From: DATAEY01 sp038199035
Lineage (GTDB): Bacteria > Actinomycetota > Thermoleophilia > Solirubrobacterales > Solirubrobacteraceae
Length of the DNA stretch: 30,569 nt
NCBI GenBank assembly: GCA_038199035.1
Contig: JBBPZM010000062.1
Span: 1-30,569 of the forward strand
Direction: 5' to 3'
This document shows, piece by piece, positions 1 to 10,393 of this stretch. Numbering within the stretch: position 1 is the stretch's first letter; each line of letters opens with the position of its first letter. The notes under the pieces were generated by a model. The model was not told the DNA's origin, searched no databases, and was given only the letters and a program-made list of their open reading frames with translations. A program made the translations under genes and the position numbers.

Positions 1-63
<63 letters not shown>

Positions 64-72
64 CCCGGGGGC

Positions 73-1682
<1,610 letters not shown>

Positions 1683-1686
<4 letters not shown>

Positions 1687-2981
1687 GCGCCTCCTATCGA
1701 TCGGTGCAAAAGCTCCATGGGATGGTGGATGGGCAGCGGCCGGCCGCGGCGCTCGAGCTCGGCGGCGATCTGGAGCGCGCAGCCCGGGTTGGCGGCGACG
1801 ATCGCCTCGGCCCCCGTGGCCAGCAGGTTGTCGGCCTTGCGAGCGGCCAGGTCGCGGGCGGTGCGCGGCTCGAGCAGGTTGTAGACGCCGGCCGAGCCGC
1901 AGCACAGCTCCCACTCCGCCGGCTCGACCAGCTCGAGGCCCGGGATCGAGCGCAGCAGCTCGCGGGGCTGGGTGCGGATGCCCTGGGCGTGGGCCAGGTG
2001 GCAGGCGTCGTGGTAGGCGACCCTGAGCGGCACCGGATGACGCGGCGCCGCTGGCTCGTGCTCGCCCAGCAGCTCGTGGACGTCGCGGACCTTGGCCGCG
2101 AAGCGCTCGGCGCGCGCAGACCACTGCGGGTCGCCGGCCAGCAGGTGTCCGTAGTCCTTCATGCCCGAGCCGCAGCCGGCGGCGTTGACGACCACGGCCT
2201 GGCAGTCCTCGAAGGCGGCGATCGTCTCGCGCGCCCGGGCCTGGGCGGCCTCCTCGTAGCCGGTGTGCTGCTGGAGCGAGCCGCAGCAGCGGGGGCGCGC
2301 CGGGGCGTAAACCTCCCACCCCTCGGCGGCCAGCACGCGGACCGTCGCCCGGTTGACCTCGCCGAAGAACACCCGCTGGACGCACCCCTGGAGGAAGCCG
2401 ACGGGGCCCCGGGACGCGCGGCCGGGGGCCGGCGGGGTGTGCACGGGCAGGCGGCGCACGGCGTCGCGGGGGCGGACCTCGGGCGCCAGGCTCACCATCG
2501 TGCGCAGGCGCGGCGTGCGCTCGAGCAGCCCGCCCCGTCGGGCGGCTAGGCGGTCGATCCCGAGCCGGTGGGCGGCGGCCAGCGCCGGGACCAGCGCCCG
2601 CAGGCGCCCGGGGTGGGGAAAGGTGGCGAAGATCAGCCTGCGAAAGAGCCGGTCGGCGCGCGAGCGCTCGAAGTTTCGCTCGATCTGAGGCCGGGTCTCC
2701 TGGATGAGCAGCTCGTACTGCACCCCTGAGGGGCAGGCCGTGACGCAGGCCATGCAGCCGAGGCAGCGGTCGAAGTGGGTGACCATCTCGCTCGACAGCT
2801 CGGGCTGCTCGTGCCCGAGCGCCATCAAGGCGATCCGCCCCCGCGGCGAGTCCATCTCCTCCCCCCACAGCGCGTAGGTGGGGCAGGTTGGCAGGCAGAA
2901 GCCGCAGTGCACGCAGTCCTCGATCAGCTCGGGAGCGGGCGGGCGCGAGGCGTCCCATGCCTTGACGTCGACGGCCATCAC
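1683..2981 (-). CDS. glcF: Glycolate oxidase iron-sulfur subunit GlcF
   Basis: Iron-sulfur electron-transfer subunit of glycolate dehydrogenase. It has two ferredoxin-type CxxCxxCxxxC clusters (C23/26/29/33 and C73/76/79/83, the second reading CLGCMACVTACP), followed by two CCG-type cysteine-rich domains (RCCGSLQQHTG near residue 230 and LCCGSAGVYN near 360). About 432 residues is normal for GlcF. It should take electrons from the FAD subunits GlcD/GlcE at the inner membrane face and pass them to quinone. The start is either GTG at 2981 (GTGA overlap with the glcE stop) or the next codon, ATG at 2978 (TGATG). Both imply coupling to glcE. Its own stop overlaps the malate synthase start. Confidence 0.95.
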
Positions 2982-4264
2982 ATGCCGCCCACGAACAGGC
3001 CGGGGTTGCAGGTGCCCTGCGGGTCGAACCGCGCCTTGAGCCGGCGGCCGAGCGCTAGCTCGGCGCCCTCGCCGACCCCCCAGGGATCGAGCGAGGCGCG
3101 CACGGCCTCCGGGGCGTCGAGGACCACGCAGGGGCTGGGGGAGAGCCGGCCGCGCAGGGCGCCGATCGCGGCGAGCGTAGCCGCCGGGTCGCCGGCAGGG
3201 AGGGTGAGCCAGAACAGCCCGAGCGCGGCCCGGCCAACCACGCGCGCGCCGTGCTCGTCGGCGACCGAGGCGACCTCCGCCAGCTGGTCGGGCCGGCCGG
3301 AGATCCGCACGACCGCCTCACCGCCGTCGCCGCGCTCGCCGTTGACCGGCGCGGACCCGCCCTCGCCGTCGTTCGACCCGGACCCGCGCTTGGCGTCGTC
3401 GTACCCGGACCCGCGCTCGCCGTCGTCCCTGACGCCAGCTCCCGCCCGCTGCCCTGCCCGCTGCTCCTCCCACAGCGCCTCGTCGTCCTCGTGCAGCTCG
3501 GCCTCGAGCCCAGCCTCGAGCAGCACCCGCCCCGCCGCCTGGGCCGCGTCGAGGGCCGCCGACCCCGCGGCTCGTGCCAGCACCGCCCCGCGCCCCTCGT
3601 GCCAGGCGACGTCGAGGCTGAGCAGCTCCAGCGGCGCGCGGGCCAGCGCGGCCGCCCCGGTCGCCAGCTCGTCCGCGGTGGCCACCGGCGCCCCCACGCT
3701 GGCCGTCGCGGCCGGTCGCGGATGGAGGCGCAGCACGACCTCGACGATCACGCCGAGCGTGCCATAGGACGCGCACATGAGCTTTGCCAGATCGTAGCCC
3801 GCGACGTTCTTGATGACCCGGCCCCCGGCGTGGGCCAGGCGACCGTCGGGCAGCGCCGCGGTGACGCCGAGGACCAGGTCGCGCGCCGCGCCGTAGCGAT
3901 GGCGCATCGGCCCGGAGTCGCCGGTGGCCACCAGGCCGCCGACCGTGGCGCCGCCGGGGTCGGGGGGATCGAGCGAGAGCATCTGACCCGCCGCGGCGAA
4001 GGCCTCCTGGGCCTCGGCCAGCCCCATGCCGGCCTCGACGACGGCGGTCAGGTCGCCCTCGTTGTGCTCGACCAGGCGGCTCAGCCCTTCAGTGCGCAGC
4101 TCGAGGTCGGCCTGGGCCACCTGGTTGCCCCACCCGAGCTTCGTCCCTCCTCCGACGATCCGCACCCGCTGGCCCTCGCGCGCCGCCGCCCCCAGCGCCT
4201 CAGCTCCCTGCTCGGGCGAGCCCGGCCGCTGGACGACGACGCTGGCGCTAGAAGCGCTCGGCAA
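2978..4264 (-). CDS. glcE: Glycolate oxidase FAD-binding subunit GlcE
   Basis: Second FAD-binding subunit of glycolate dehydrogenase (VAO/PCMH fold). Family segments are RIVGGGTKLGWG near the N-terminus, NVAGYDLAKLMCASYGTLGVI in the middle and FDPQGTCNPGLF at the C-terminus. No ATG or GTG lies at a sensible N-terminus. A TTG at 4264 preceded by GGAGAAGG with 6-nt spacing gives a 428-residue protein overlapping glcD by 17 bp, and I chose that start. The only early GTG would begin inside the FAD motif. GlcE is usually about 350 residues; part of the excess is a low-complexity insert of four 9-residue repeats (DNA 3327-3434) rich in D, G, E, S and R, probably a disordered surface loop. Confidence 0.9.
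   Translation of the reverse strand: MPSASSASVVVQRPGSPEQGAEALGAAAREGQRVRIVGGGTKLGWGNQVAQADLELRTEGLSRLVEHNEGDLTAVVEAGMGLAEAQEAFAAAGQMLSLDPPDPGGATVGGLVATGDSGPMRHRYGAARDLVLGVTAALPDGRLAHAGGRVIKNVAGYDLAKLMCASYGTLGVIVEVVLRLHPRPAATASVGAPVATADELATGAAALARAPLELLSLDVAWHEGRGAVLARAAGSAALDAAQAAGRVLLEAGLEAELHEDDEALWEEQRAGQRAGAGVRDDGERGSGYDDAKRGSGSNDGEGGSAPVNGERGDGGEAVVRISGRPDQLAEVASVADEHGARVVGRAALGLFWLTLPAGDPAATLAAIGALRGRLSPSPCVVLDAPEAVRASLDPWGVGEGAELALGRRLKARFDPQGTCNPGLFVGGM
3327..3434 (-). repeat. Four 27-bp tandem repeats inside glcE
   Basis: Four consecutive 27-bp units, the central ones beginning GACCCG at 3354, 3381 and 3408 on the plus strand, with the 3327 copy most diverged. Read on the coding strand they give 9-residue units such as DDGERGSGY, DDAKRGSGS, NDGEGGSAP and VNGERGDGG. 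The period is a multiple of three, so copy number can change without breaking the frame. Copies differ at several positions, so this is not a single recent duplication. Confidence 0.85.
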
Positions 4265-5801
4265 GGCCGGCCTTCTCCAGTGGGTGCTCGCGGTAGGGCC
4301 CGGGCACCTCGCCGCACAGGCGCGGGGTGGGCATGAGCTTGCCCGGATTGGCCAGGCCGGCCGGGTCGAAGGCGCAGCGCAGCCGCTGGAAAGCGTCGAG
4401 GTCGCACTCCGAGAACTGCTTGGGCATGTGGCGCTTCTTGTCGACGCCGACCCCGTGCTCGCCGGTGATCGATCCGCCGGCGTCCAGGCACGCCTCGAGG
4501 ATGAGCGCGGAAAGCTCCTCCGCCCGCTGGGCCTCGCCCTCCTTCTTGCCGTCGTAGCAGACCAGGGGGTGGAGGTTGCCGTCGCCGGCGTGGAAGACGT
4601 TGGCCACCTGCATGCCGTACTGGTCCGACAGCCCGCGGATGCGGTCGAGCACGTCGGGCAGGCGGGTGCGGGGGATGACGCCGTCCTGCACGAAGTAGTG
4701 GGGGCTGAGGCGCCCCATGGCCGGGAAGGCCGCCTTGCGCGTCTTCCACAGCAGCTCGCGCTCCGCCTCGTCGCGGGCCACGCGCAGGTCGCGCCCACCG
4801 TGTCGCTCGCAGATGGCGACGACCTCGTCGAAGCGCGCGTCGCACTCGGCGCGCGGGCCGTCGAGCTCGACCAGCAGGACGGCTCCGGCGTCGAGCGGGT
4901 AGCCGGCGTGGGCCATCTGCTCGGAGCACTCGATGGCCAGGCTGTCCATCATCTCGATCGCCCCGGGCACCACGCCGGCCGAGACGATGTCCGAGACGGT
5001 CTCCCCGGCGGCGGTCGTGGTCTCGAAGAAGGCCACGAACGTCTTGGTGGCCTCCGGCTTGGGCAGCACCCGCAGGGTGATCCGCGTGGCCACGCCGAGG
5101 GTCCCCTCCGAGCCCACGAACGCGCCGAGCAGGTCGTAGCCGGGGCGGTCGAGCTCGTGGCCGCCGAGCTGGACGACCTCTCCGTCGGAGAGGACTACCT
5201 CGAGGCCGGTGACGTAGTTGGTGGTGAAGCCGTACTTGAAGCAGTGCGCGCCGCCCGAGTTCTCGGCCACGTTGCCGCCGATCGAGCAGACGATCTGGCT
5301 CGACGGGTCGGGGGGGTAGAAGAAGTCGGGCGCCACCGCCTGCGACACCTGGACGTTGGTGACCCCCGGCTCGACGACCACGCGGTGGTTGTCGAGGTCG
5401 ACCTCCAGCACCCGACGCATCTGCGAGAGCACGACGAGCACCCCGTCCTCCACCGGCAGGGCGCCACCCGAGAGCCCGCTGCCAGAGCCCCGCGCCACCC
5501 ACGGCACGCCGAGCTCGTGGCACAGACGCAGGACGCCCTGGACCTCTTCGCTGGTGCGGGGCAAAACGGCCAGCCGCGGGGTGGCGCGGTAATGCAGCAG
5601 CCCGTCGGACTCGTAGGTACGCAGGTCGTGAGGATGGGTGATGACCGCGTCCTCGCCGCAGATCCTGCGCATGCCGGCGACCAGGCGGTCGGCGTCTGCG
5701 GGCGAGAGCTCGGGTCGCCCGTCCCCGGTCCCCGCCGCCGGCTCCCCGCCCAGCGCCGAGGCCGAGTCCGCCGACTCCGCGGGCGCTAGGGAACCATCCA
5801 C
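4248..5801 (-). CDS. glcD: Glycolate oxidase catalytic subunit GlcD
   Basis: Catalytic FAD subunit oxidising glycolate (or a similar 2-hydroxy acid such as lactate) to the 2-oxo acid. Visible features are the PCMH-type FAD domain with VARGSGSGLSGG, the FAD-contact stretch IGGNVAENSGGAHCFKYG, the C-terminal oxidase domain with HAGDGNLHP and GSITGEHGVGVDKKRHM, and the ending FDPAGLANPGKLMP. The start is uncertain. GTG at 5801, overlapping the permease gene by 16 bp, gives 517 residues with an Ala/Ser/Glu-rich tail before the conserved region. A GTG or ATG just before the conserved RRICGEDAV segment would give about 480, closer to the usual length. No clear ribosome-binding site settles it. Adjacency to glcE, glcF, malate synthase and a permease argues for glycolate over D-lactate. 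Confidence 0.93.
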   Translation of the reverse strand: MDGSLAPAESADSASALGGEPAAGTGDGRPELSPADADRLVAGMRRICGEDAVITHPHDLRTYESDGLLHYRATPRLAVLPRTSEEVQGVLRLCHELGVPWVARGSGSGLSGGALPVEDGVLVVLSQMRRVLEVDLDNHRVVVEPGVTNVQVSQAVAPDFFYPPDPSSQIVCSIGGNVAENSGGAHCFKYGFTTNYVTGLEVVLSDGEVVQLGGHELDRPGYDLLGAFVGSEGTLGVATRITLRVLPKPEATKTFVAFFETTTAAGETVSDIVSAGVVPGAIEMMDSLAIECSEQMAHAGYPLDAGAVLLVELDGPRAECDARFDEVVAICERHGGRDLRVARDEAERELLWKTRKAAFPAMGRLSPHYFVQDGVIPRTRLPDVLDRIRGLSDQYGMQVANVFHAGDGNLHPLVCYDGKKEGEAQRAEELSALILEACLDAGGSITGEHGVGVDKKRHMPKQFSECDLDAFQRLRCAFDPAGLANPGKLMPTPRLCGEVPGPYREHPLEKAGLAERF

Positions 5802-7468
5802 GACAGCAGCGGAGTCGACTGGAGGTAGACCAGCACGCACATCACCGCCAGGAGTATCAGGCTCCAGCCGATCACGCGCCGGAAGATGTCGCCCTCCTGG
5901 CCGGCCATGCCCACCGCGGCCGCGCCGATGGCCAGGTTCTGCGGCGAGACCATCTTTCCCAGCACCCCGCCCGAGCTGTTGGCCGCCGCGAGCAGCGTGG
6001 GGGGGAGGTGCGCACCTTGGGCTGCTTTGACCTGGAGAGCGCCAAACAGCGCGTTGGACGAAGTGTCCGAGCCCGTCACCGCCACTCCGAGCCAGCCCAG
6101 GATCGGGGAGATGAGCGCGAACAGGCCGCCCGCGCCCGCCAGCCATTGCCCGAGGGTGATCGTCTCGCCCGAGAGGTTCATCACGTAGGCCAGCGCGAGC
6201 ACCGCGGCGACGGTGAGGATCGCCCACTTGAGCTGGTCCAACGTCCGCCCGTAGGCGCGCAGCGCGCGAAGCGGGCCGACCCGGATCACCGGCATGCTCA
6301 GCAGCCCGGCGATGAGCATCAGGGTGCCGGCCGCCGACAGCCAGTTGAACTTGAACATCACCGACGAGGGCTCCTCCCCCTTGGCGTTCACCACGTCTAG
6401 CCCAGGCCAGTGGATGGTGGCGGTGCGCCCGTCGAGGAAGTCCTTGAACGGCAGGCCGGGGATCTGCGCCAGCGCGAACACCGCGATGATGATCAGGTAC
6501 GGCGCGTAGGCGGCGGCCACCTCGCCCGGCCGGTCGCCGTCGCGCCCGCCGACCTGGCGCTCGAAGGCCGGGTCGCTCGCCGCCGCCCCGGCGATCGCCG
6601 GCCGCGGGCTGCCCGCGGGCGCACCGGTCCGCGACTCGTCGGCCAGCAGCGGCTCGGACGGTCGCCACACTCGCAGCAGGGCTACGAGCGCGCCGGCCGA
6701 GGCCAGTGAGGCAACGATGTCGGTCAGCTCGACCGAGACGTAGTTGGAGCACAGGAACTGTGCGACGGCGAAGGCGACGCCGCCGACCAGCGCGGCGGGC
6801 CAGGCCTGGCGCAGGCCCCGCCGGCCGTCGACCATGAAGACGAGGATCAGCGGCACGATCAGCGCGAGGAACGGGGTCTGGCGCCCCACCATGGCGCCGA
6901 GGTCGCCCTTGGGTAGGCCGCTGGTCTGGGCCAGCGTGGTGATCGGCACGGCGATCGCTCCGAAGGCCACCGGCGCGGTATTGGCCACCAGCGCGACCGC
7001 CGCCGCCTTGATGGGGCGGAATCCCAGGGCGATGAGCATGACCGACGTGATGGCCACCGGCGTGCCGAAGCCGGCGAGGGCCTCCATCAGCGCGCCGAAC
7101 GAGAAGGCGATGATCACGGCCTGGACGCGCTGGTCGGAGCTGACGGCGCCGAACGAGCGTCGCAGCACCGAGAAGTGCCCGCTCTCCACGGTCATGTTGT
7201 AGACCCAGATCGCATTGACGACGATCCACATGATCGGGAACAGCCCGAAGGCCGCGCCCTCGAGCGCCGCGTCGAACGTCTGGCCGACCGGCATCCCGTA
7301 GACGGCGAGGGCCACCACGATCGACACGGCCAGCGAGGCCAGTGCGGCCCACTGGGCCTTGAGGCGCAGGCCGCCGAGGAGGACGAACAGGGTGACTAGC
7401 GGCAGCACGGCGAGCAACGACGACCACCCCAGCGAGCCGGCCACCGGGTCGTAGAGCTGCTTGTACAT
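5786..7468 (-). CDS. lldP: L-lactate/glycolate permease (LctP family)
   Basis: Polytopic inner-membrane carboxylate:proton symporter of the LctP family, which includes LldP and the glycolate permease GlcA. Hydrophobic segments run through the whole 560-residue protein. Typical stretches are FGALMEALAGFGTPVAITSVML, VANTAPVAFGAIAVPITTLAQ and, near the end, LGWLGVAVTGSDTSSNALFG with SSGGVLGKMVSPQNLAIG. The ATG at 7468 is preceded by GGGGAGG at suitable spacing. An in-frame GTG at 7474 would sit in that ribosome-binding site, so I prefer the ATG. It is the first gene of the operon, so its substrate is probably glycolate (GlcA role). The symbol reflects the family name; specificity is inferred from context. 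Confidence 0.93.
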   Translation of the reverse strand: MYKQLYDPVAGSLGWSSLLAVLPLVTLFVLLGGLRLKAQWAALASLAVSIVVALAVYGMPVGQTFDAALEGAAFGLFPIMWIVVNAIWVYNMTVESGHFSVLRRSFGAVSSDQRVQAVIIAFSFGALMEALAGFGTPVAITSVMLIALGFRPIKAAAVALVANTAPVAFGAIAVPITTLAQTSGLPKGDLGAMVGRQTPFLALIVPLILVFMVDGRRGLRQAWPAALVGGVAFAVAQFLCSNYVSVELTDIVASLASAGALVALLRVWRPSEPLLADESRTGAPAGSPRPAIAGAAASDPAFERQVGGRDGDRPGEVAAAYAPYLIIIAVFALAQIPGLPFKDFLDGRTATIHWPGLDVVNAKGEEPSSVMFKFNWLSAAGTLMLIAGLLSMPVIRVGPLRALRAYGRTLDQLKWAILTVAAVLALAYVMNLSGETITLGQWLAGAGGLFALISPILGWLGVAVTGSDTSSNALFGALQVKAAQGAHLPPTLLAAANSSGGVLGKMVSPQNLAIGAAAVGMAGQEGDIFRRVIGWSLILLAVMCVLVYLQSTPLLSWMVP

Positions 7469-7620
7469 CGCCACCTCCCCGAGTTTGGGTCCCCGCCCTT
7501 TCGAGGAGATGCCCGGCTCGGCCGGCGCGGAAACCGCTCAGCCCGCGGGGGGACCCGGCGCGCGGCGCGTTCCGGCGGCGCGCCGGCGGCGCGCCGGCCG
7601 GTCCGCGGGGGCATGCGCCC
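7469..7620. other. Divergent intergenic region with GC-rich palindromes
   Basis: Shared upstream region of the glycolate operon (minus) and ispG (plus). It holds the permease ribosome-binding site (GGGGAGG on the minus strand, about 7474-7480) and two exact 11-bp copies of CGGCGGCGCGC at 7573-7583 and 7584-7594, each containing the palindrome GGCGCGCC when read into the next bases. I see no convincing -35/-10 pair for the operon. The repeats may be an operator or simply GC-rich sequence. Confidence 0.4.
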
Positions 7621-7632
7621 TAGACTTGTGAC
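7621..7632 (+). promoter_or_regulatory. -10 element for a leaderless ispG transcript
   Basis: TAGACT at 7621-7626 fits the actinobacterial TAnnnT -10 pattern. It ends 6 nt before the ispG ATG at 7633, so transcription would begin at or next to the start codon. There is no Shine-Dalgarno sequence before this ATG, which fits leaderless translation. No clear -35 is visible. Confidence 0.6.
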
Positions 7633-8934
7633 ATGCCCTCCAAGCGCCAGATCCACGTCGGCGGGGTGCCGATTGGCGGCGGTGCGCCCGTCGCCGTCCA
7701 GACCATGACCAAGACCGAGACGGCCAACCTGCCGGCCACCATGGACCAGATCCGCACCGTGGCCGAGGCCGGCGCGGACATCGTGCGCGTGGCCGTGCCC
7801 CGCGACGACGACGTCGAGGCGCTCAAGACCATCGTGCGCGACTCGCCGATCCCGGTGATCGCCGACATCCACTTCAACCACACGCTGGCCCTCAAGGCCA
7901 TCGACGCCGGCGCCCACGCCGTGCGCCTCAATCCGGGCAACATCGGCGGCCCCGACAAGGTGGCGCAGGTGGTCGATCGCGCCCGCGCCGCGGGGACCCC
8001 GATGCGCATCGGGGTGAACTCCGGCTCGCTGCCCAAGCACCTGCACGCGCTGGAGCGCGAGAGCCCGGTGGAGGCGCTAGTGGCGGCCGCGGTGGAGTTC
8101 GTCGAGCTCATGGAGCGCCTGGAGTTCCACGACTTCAAGGTCTCGATCAAGTCCACCTCCGTGCCCAACACGATCGCCTCCAACCGCCTGCTCGCGGGCA
8201 AGATCGACTACCCCCTCCACCTGGGGATCACAGAGGCGGGCACGAAGTGGTCGGGCTCGCTGAAGTCCTCGGTGGGCCTGGGCACGTTGCTGGCCGACGG
8301 GATCGGCGACACGATCCGCATCTCGCTCTCGACCTTCCACGCCGAGGAGGAGGTCAAGGTGGCGTGGGAGATCCTCAAGGCCCTCCAGCTGCGCGAGCGC
8401 GGGCCGGTGCTGATCGCCTGCCCGACGTGCGGGCGCCTGCAGTTCGACATGGACACCGTGGTGGCCGAGATCGAGCGGCGCCTGGAGGCCTACGAGGACC
8501 CGATCGAGGTCGCGGTGCTGGGCTGCGCGGTCAACGGCATCGGCGAGGCCTCGCACGCCGACTTCGGGATCACCGGAGCCAAGAACGAGGGCCTGGTCTT
8601 CTCGCGGGGCAAGCCGCTGCGCAAGGTGCCCCAGGACGAGCTGGTCGACGTGCTCTTTGAGGAGATCGACAAGTACGCGCAGTCCAGGCGCGTGGACGTG
8701 GACTCGGCCCAGGCGAGCGAGGGAGAGCAGTGGCTGGCCCGCATCGAGGCCGAGAACGCGGGCGAGCTCACCCCCGAGCGCCTGGCGGCCATGGAGGCCG
8801 CCGCGGCCGACGACGAAGACGCCGACGCGCAGCTGGTGTCGGCCATCGCGCCTGAGGGAGAGGCCGAGCCCCAGCGCCCGCGCCTCGACGAGGATCAGTC
8901 GCCGGTGGCCGGCCGGCGCTTCTCGCGCGCCTAG
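7633..8934 (+). CDS. ispG: 4-hydroxy-3-methylbut-2-enyl-diphosphate synthase IspG (GcpE)
   Basis: Cytosolic [4Fe-4S] enzyme of the MEP isoprenoid pathway, converting MEcPP to HMBPP. The N-terminal TIM barrel is clear (VGGVPIGGGAPVAVQTMTKT, VIADIHFNHTLALKAI, VRLNPGNIG). The C-terminal cluster ligands C262 and C265 (IACPTCGR), C297 (LGCAVNGIGEA) and E304 are present. At 433 residues it is longer than most bacterial IspG proteins (about 360-390). The extra part is an Ala/Glu/Asp-rich C-terminal tail after about residue 345, ending in RRFSRA, with no recognisable domain. It stands alone, divergent from the glycolate operon, and ends just before a hairpin shared with the convergent downstream gene. 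Confidence 0.97.
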   Translation: MPSKRQIHVGGVPIGGGAPVAVQTMTKTETANLPATMDQIRTVAEAGADIVRVAVPRDDDVEALKTIVRDSPIPVIADIHFNHTLALKAIDAGAHAVRLNPGNIGGPDKVAQVVDRARAAGTPMRIGVNSGSLPKHLHALERESPVEALVAAAVEFVELMERLEFHDFKVSIKSTSVPNTIASNRLLAGKIDYPLHLGITEAGTKWSGSLKSSVGLGTLLADGIGDTIRISLSTFHAEEEVKVAWEILKALQLRERGPVLIACPTCGRLQFDMDTVVAEIERRLEAYEDPIEVAVLGCAVNGIGEASHADFGITGAKNEGLVFSRGKPLRKVPQDELVDVLFEEIDKYAQSRRVDVDSAQASEGEQWLARIEAENAGELTPERLAAMEAAAADDEDADAQLVSAIAPEGEAEPQRPRLDEDQSPVAGRRFSRA

Positions 8935-8951
8935 CAGGCCGGTCGGGCAGG

Positions 8952-8971
8952 GGCGGCGGGTTTTCGCCGCC
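8952..8971. terminator. Hairpin between convergent genes
   Basis: GGCGGCG (8952-8958), a six-base loop GGTTTT, then CGCCGCC (8965-8971) form a perfect 7-bp G/C stem between the ends of ispG (8934) and the convergent membrane-protein gene (8975). A U-rich tail is missing in either direction, so this is a candidate bidirectional terminator or transcript-end hairpin, not a classical intrinsic terminator. Confidence 0.5.
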
Positions 8972-8974
8972 GGT

Positions 8975-10354
8975 TCAGGCCACGAAGTGCCAGGTCGAGA
9001 ACATCGCGCTGGCGTAGGCCAGGCCGATCGCGAAGACCACGAGCACGGCGGCCAGCGCGCGGCGGTCGCGCAGCCGCCAGCCGGCCCACATGAACAGCGG
9101 GAAGACCGTGGCCAGGTAGCGGCTGGCCGAGGCCAGCGGGTGGCCGGCCTGGGGGAAGGAGAGCACGGGGATACCCATGACCAGCGTGTAGACGCCGTAC
9201 AAGGCCGGCAGCCGGCGCAGGACGCCGATGGCGGCCACGATGGCCAGCGCGGCCACGCCGAACAGGCCGACCTCGCGCAGGGCGGCGGCTCCGCCGGCCC
9301 CCGTGACCAGCTGGCCGACCGCCCCGGCGGCCGCGATCCCGCCCTGCCACACCGCGCTCAGCGGTCCTGCAAACGAGCGCTGGAACTGCTCTTGGGCGTG
9401 GAACGGGACGAACGGGTCGCCGTAGCGCGCAGCGAGCCAGGCCAGGTAGGCGACGAGGCCGGCGGGCACGAGCAGCAGCCAGGCCACGTCGAGGCGCAGG
9501 CGGTAGCGCGGGTGCCAGCCCGCCCACCGCCGGCCCGCGACTGGCACCTCGCCAGCGCCAGCGTGCCCGCCGGCCGGCGTCGTGGTCGACGGCTCGTCCG
9601 CCGCCCGGTCGTCCCGCGGCCCGTAGAGATAGAGGAAGAGCAGGACCAGACCGAGCAGCACCCCGGCGTTGCGGGTGGCGGCGCCCAGCCCGCCGAGCAG
9701 GCCCGCCGCCCACCACCGCCCCCGCCGCGCGCACCACACCGCTCCCAGCTGAAGGGCGAGGAAGAGCGACTCGGTGTAGAGCGCCGAGAAGAACAGCGCG
9801 AAGGGAAAGAAGGCCAGCAGGTACACCGTCCGGCGCGCCGAGCCCAGGTCGAGCTCGCGCTCGGTCAGGCGATGCAGCATGACCAGCCCGGCGAAGAAGG
9901 CCACGAACGAGATCGCGATGCCGGCGACGACGACCGCGCCGCTGGACACCGAGCCGCTCAGCGCCCCCAGCCCTCGCATCAGCAGCGGGTAGAACGGGAA
10001 GAAGACCGGTTGCTGGTCCTGGCGCAGGTAGCCGGCGACCGCCGTGTCCACGTACCAGTTGGAGTCCCAGCGCACGGCCGGGGCGATCAGCGCGTCGCCC
10101 ACCGGGCCCTGGGTCTGGGTGAGCAGCGAGTGGTCGAAGCGGGCGTCGGGCCCGATCCCGAAGTGCAGGAAGGCCGGGACCCCGACGACCCAGATCAGCA
10201 GCCGCGAGAGCAGCAGGGCGACGGCGGCGTCGCGCACCGCCGTCGTGCGCGCGAACGCGCCCAGGCGGGCGCGGGCGGCGCGGAGGCGTCGCTGGCGGTC
10301 GCGAGACCCCGCGAACGCGCCGGGGGCGGCGCCGGCCTGACCGAGGTCAGTCAC
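8975..10354 (-). CDS. Polytopic mannosyltransferase-like (PIG-V/GT-C type) protein
   Basis: Multi-pass membrane protein of 459 residues resembling bacterial relatives of the GPI mannosyltransferase PIG-V (GT-C fold), which transfer sugars from lipid-linked donors outside the membrane. After a basic N-terminus come a first membrane helix, then a loop with APAVRWDSNWYVDTAVAGY (the Arg-Trp-Asp segment usual after helix 1), then FFPFYPLLMRG, LAFFPFALFFSALYTESLFL, GLGAATRNAGVLLGLVLL and the late segment FPQAGHPLASASRYLATVFPLF. These landmarks match the family. The start is GTG at 10354, with only a weak upstream GGGGG. It lies 39 bp downstream of a secreted glycosidase on the same strand, suggesting a shared surface-polysaccharide role. 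Donor and acceptor are unknown. Confidence 0.8.
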   Translation of the reverse strand: MTDLGQAGAAPGAFAGSRDRQRRLRAARARLGAFARTTAVRDAAVALLLSRLLIWVVGVPAFLHFGIGPDARFDHSLLTQTQGPVGDALIAPAVRWDSNWYVDTAVAGYLRQDQQPVFFPFYPLLMRGLGALSGSVSSGAVVVAGIAISFVAFFAGLVMLHRLTERELDLGSARRTVYLLAFFPFALFFSALYTESLFLALQLGAVWCARRGRWWAAGLLGGLGAATRNAGVLLGLVLLFLYLYGPRDDRAADEPSTTTPAGGHAGAGEVPVAGRRWAGWHPRYRLRLDVAWLLLVPAGLVAYLAWLAARYGDPFVPFHAQEQFQRSFAGPLSAVWQGGIAAAGAVGQLVTGAGGAAALREVGLFGVAALAIVAAIGVLRRLPALYGVYTLVMGIPVLSFPQAGHPLASASRYLATVFPLFMWAGWRLRDRRALAAVLVVFAIGLAYASAMFSTWHFVA

Positions 10355-10393
10355 CGAGCGCCGCCCCCTGAGGCGACCTTCGAACCGCTGCGA

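Noticed and set aside
4248..7427. Apparent 1059-residue fusion of a permease-region frame with GlcD
   Set aside because: The N-terminal half is the out-of-frame shadow of the permease gene; GlcD family similarity begins only near its proposed start at 5801.
10355..10393. GGTTCGAAGG on the minus strand, resembling a tRNA T-loop
   Set aside because: No matching acceptor, D or anticodon arms surround it, and it lies in a 39-bp gap between two genes.
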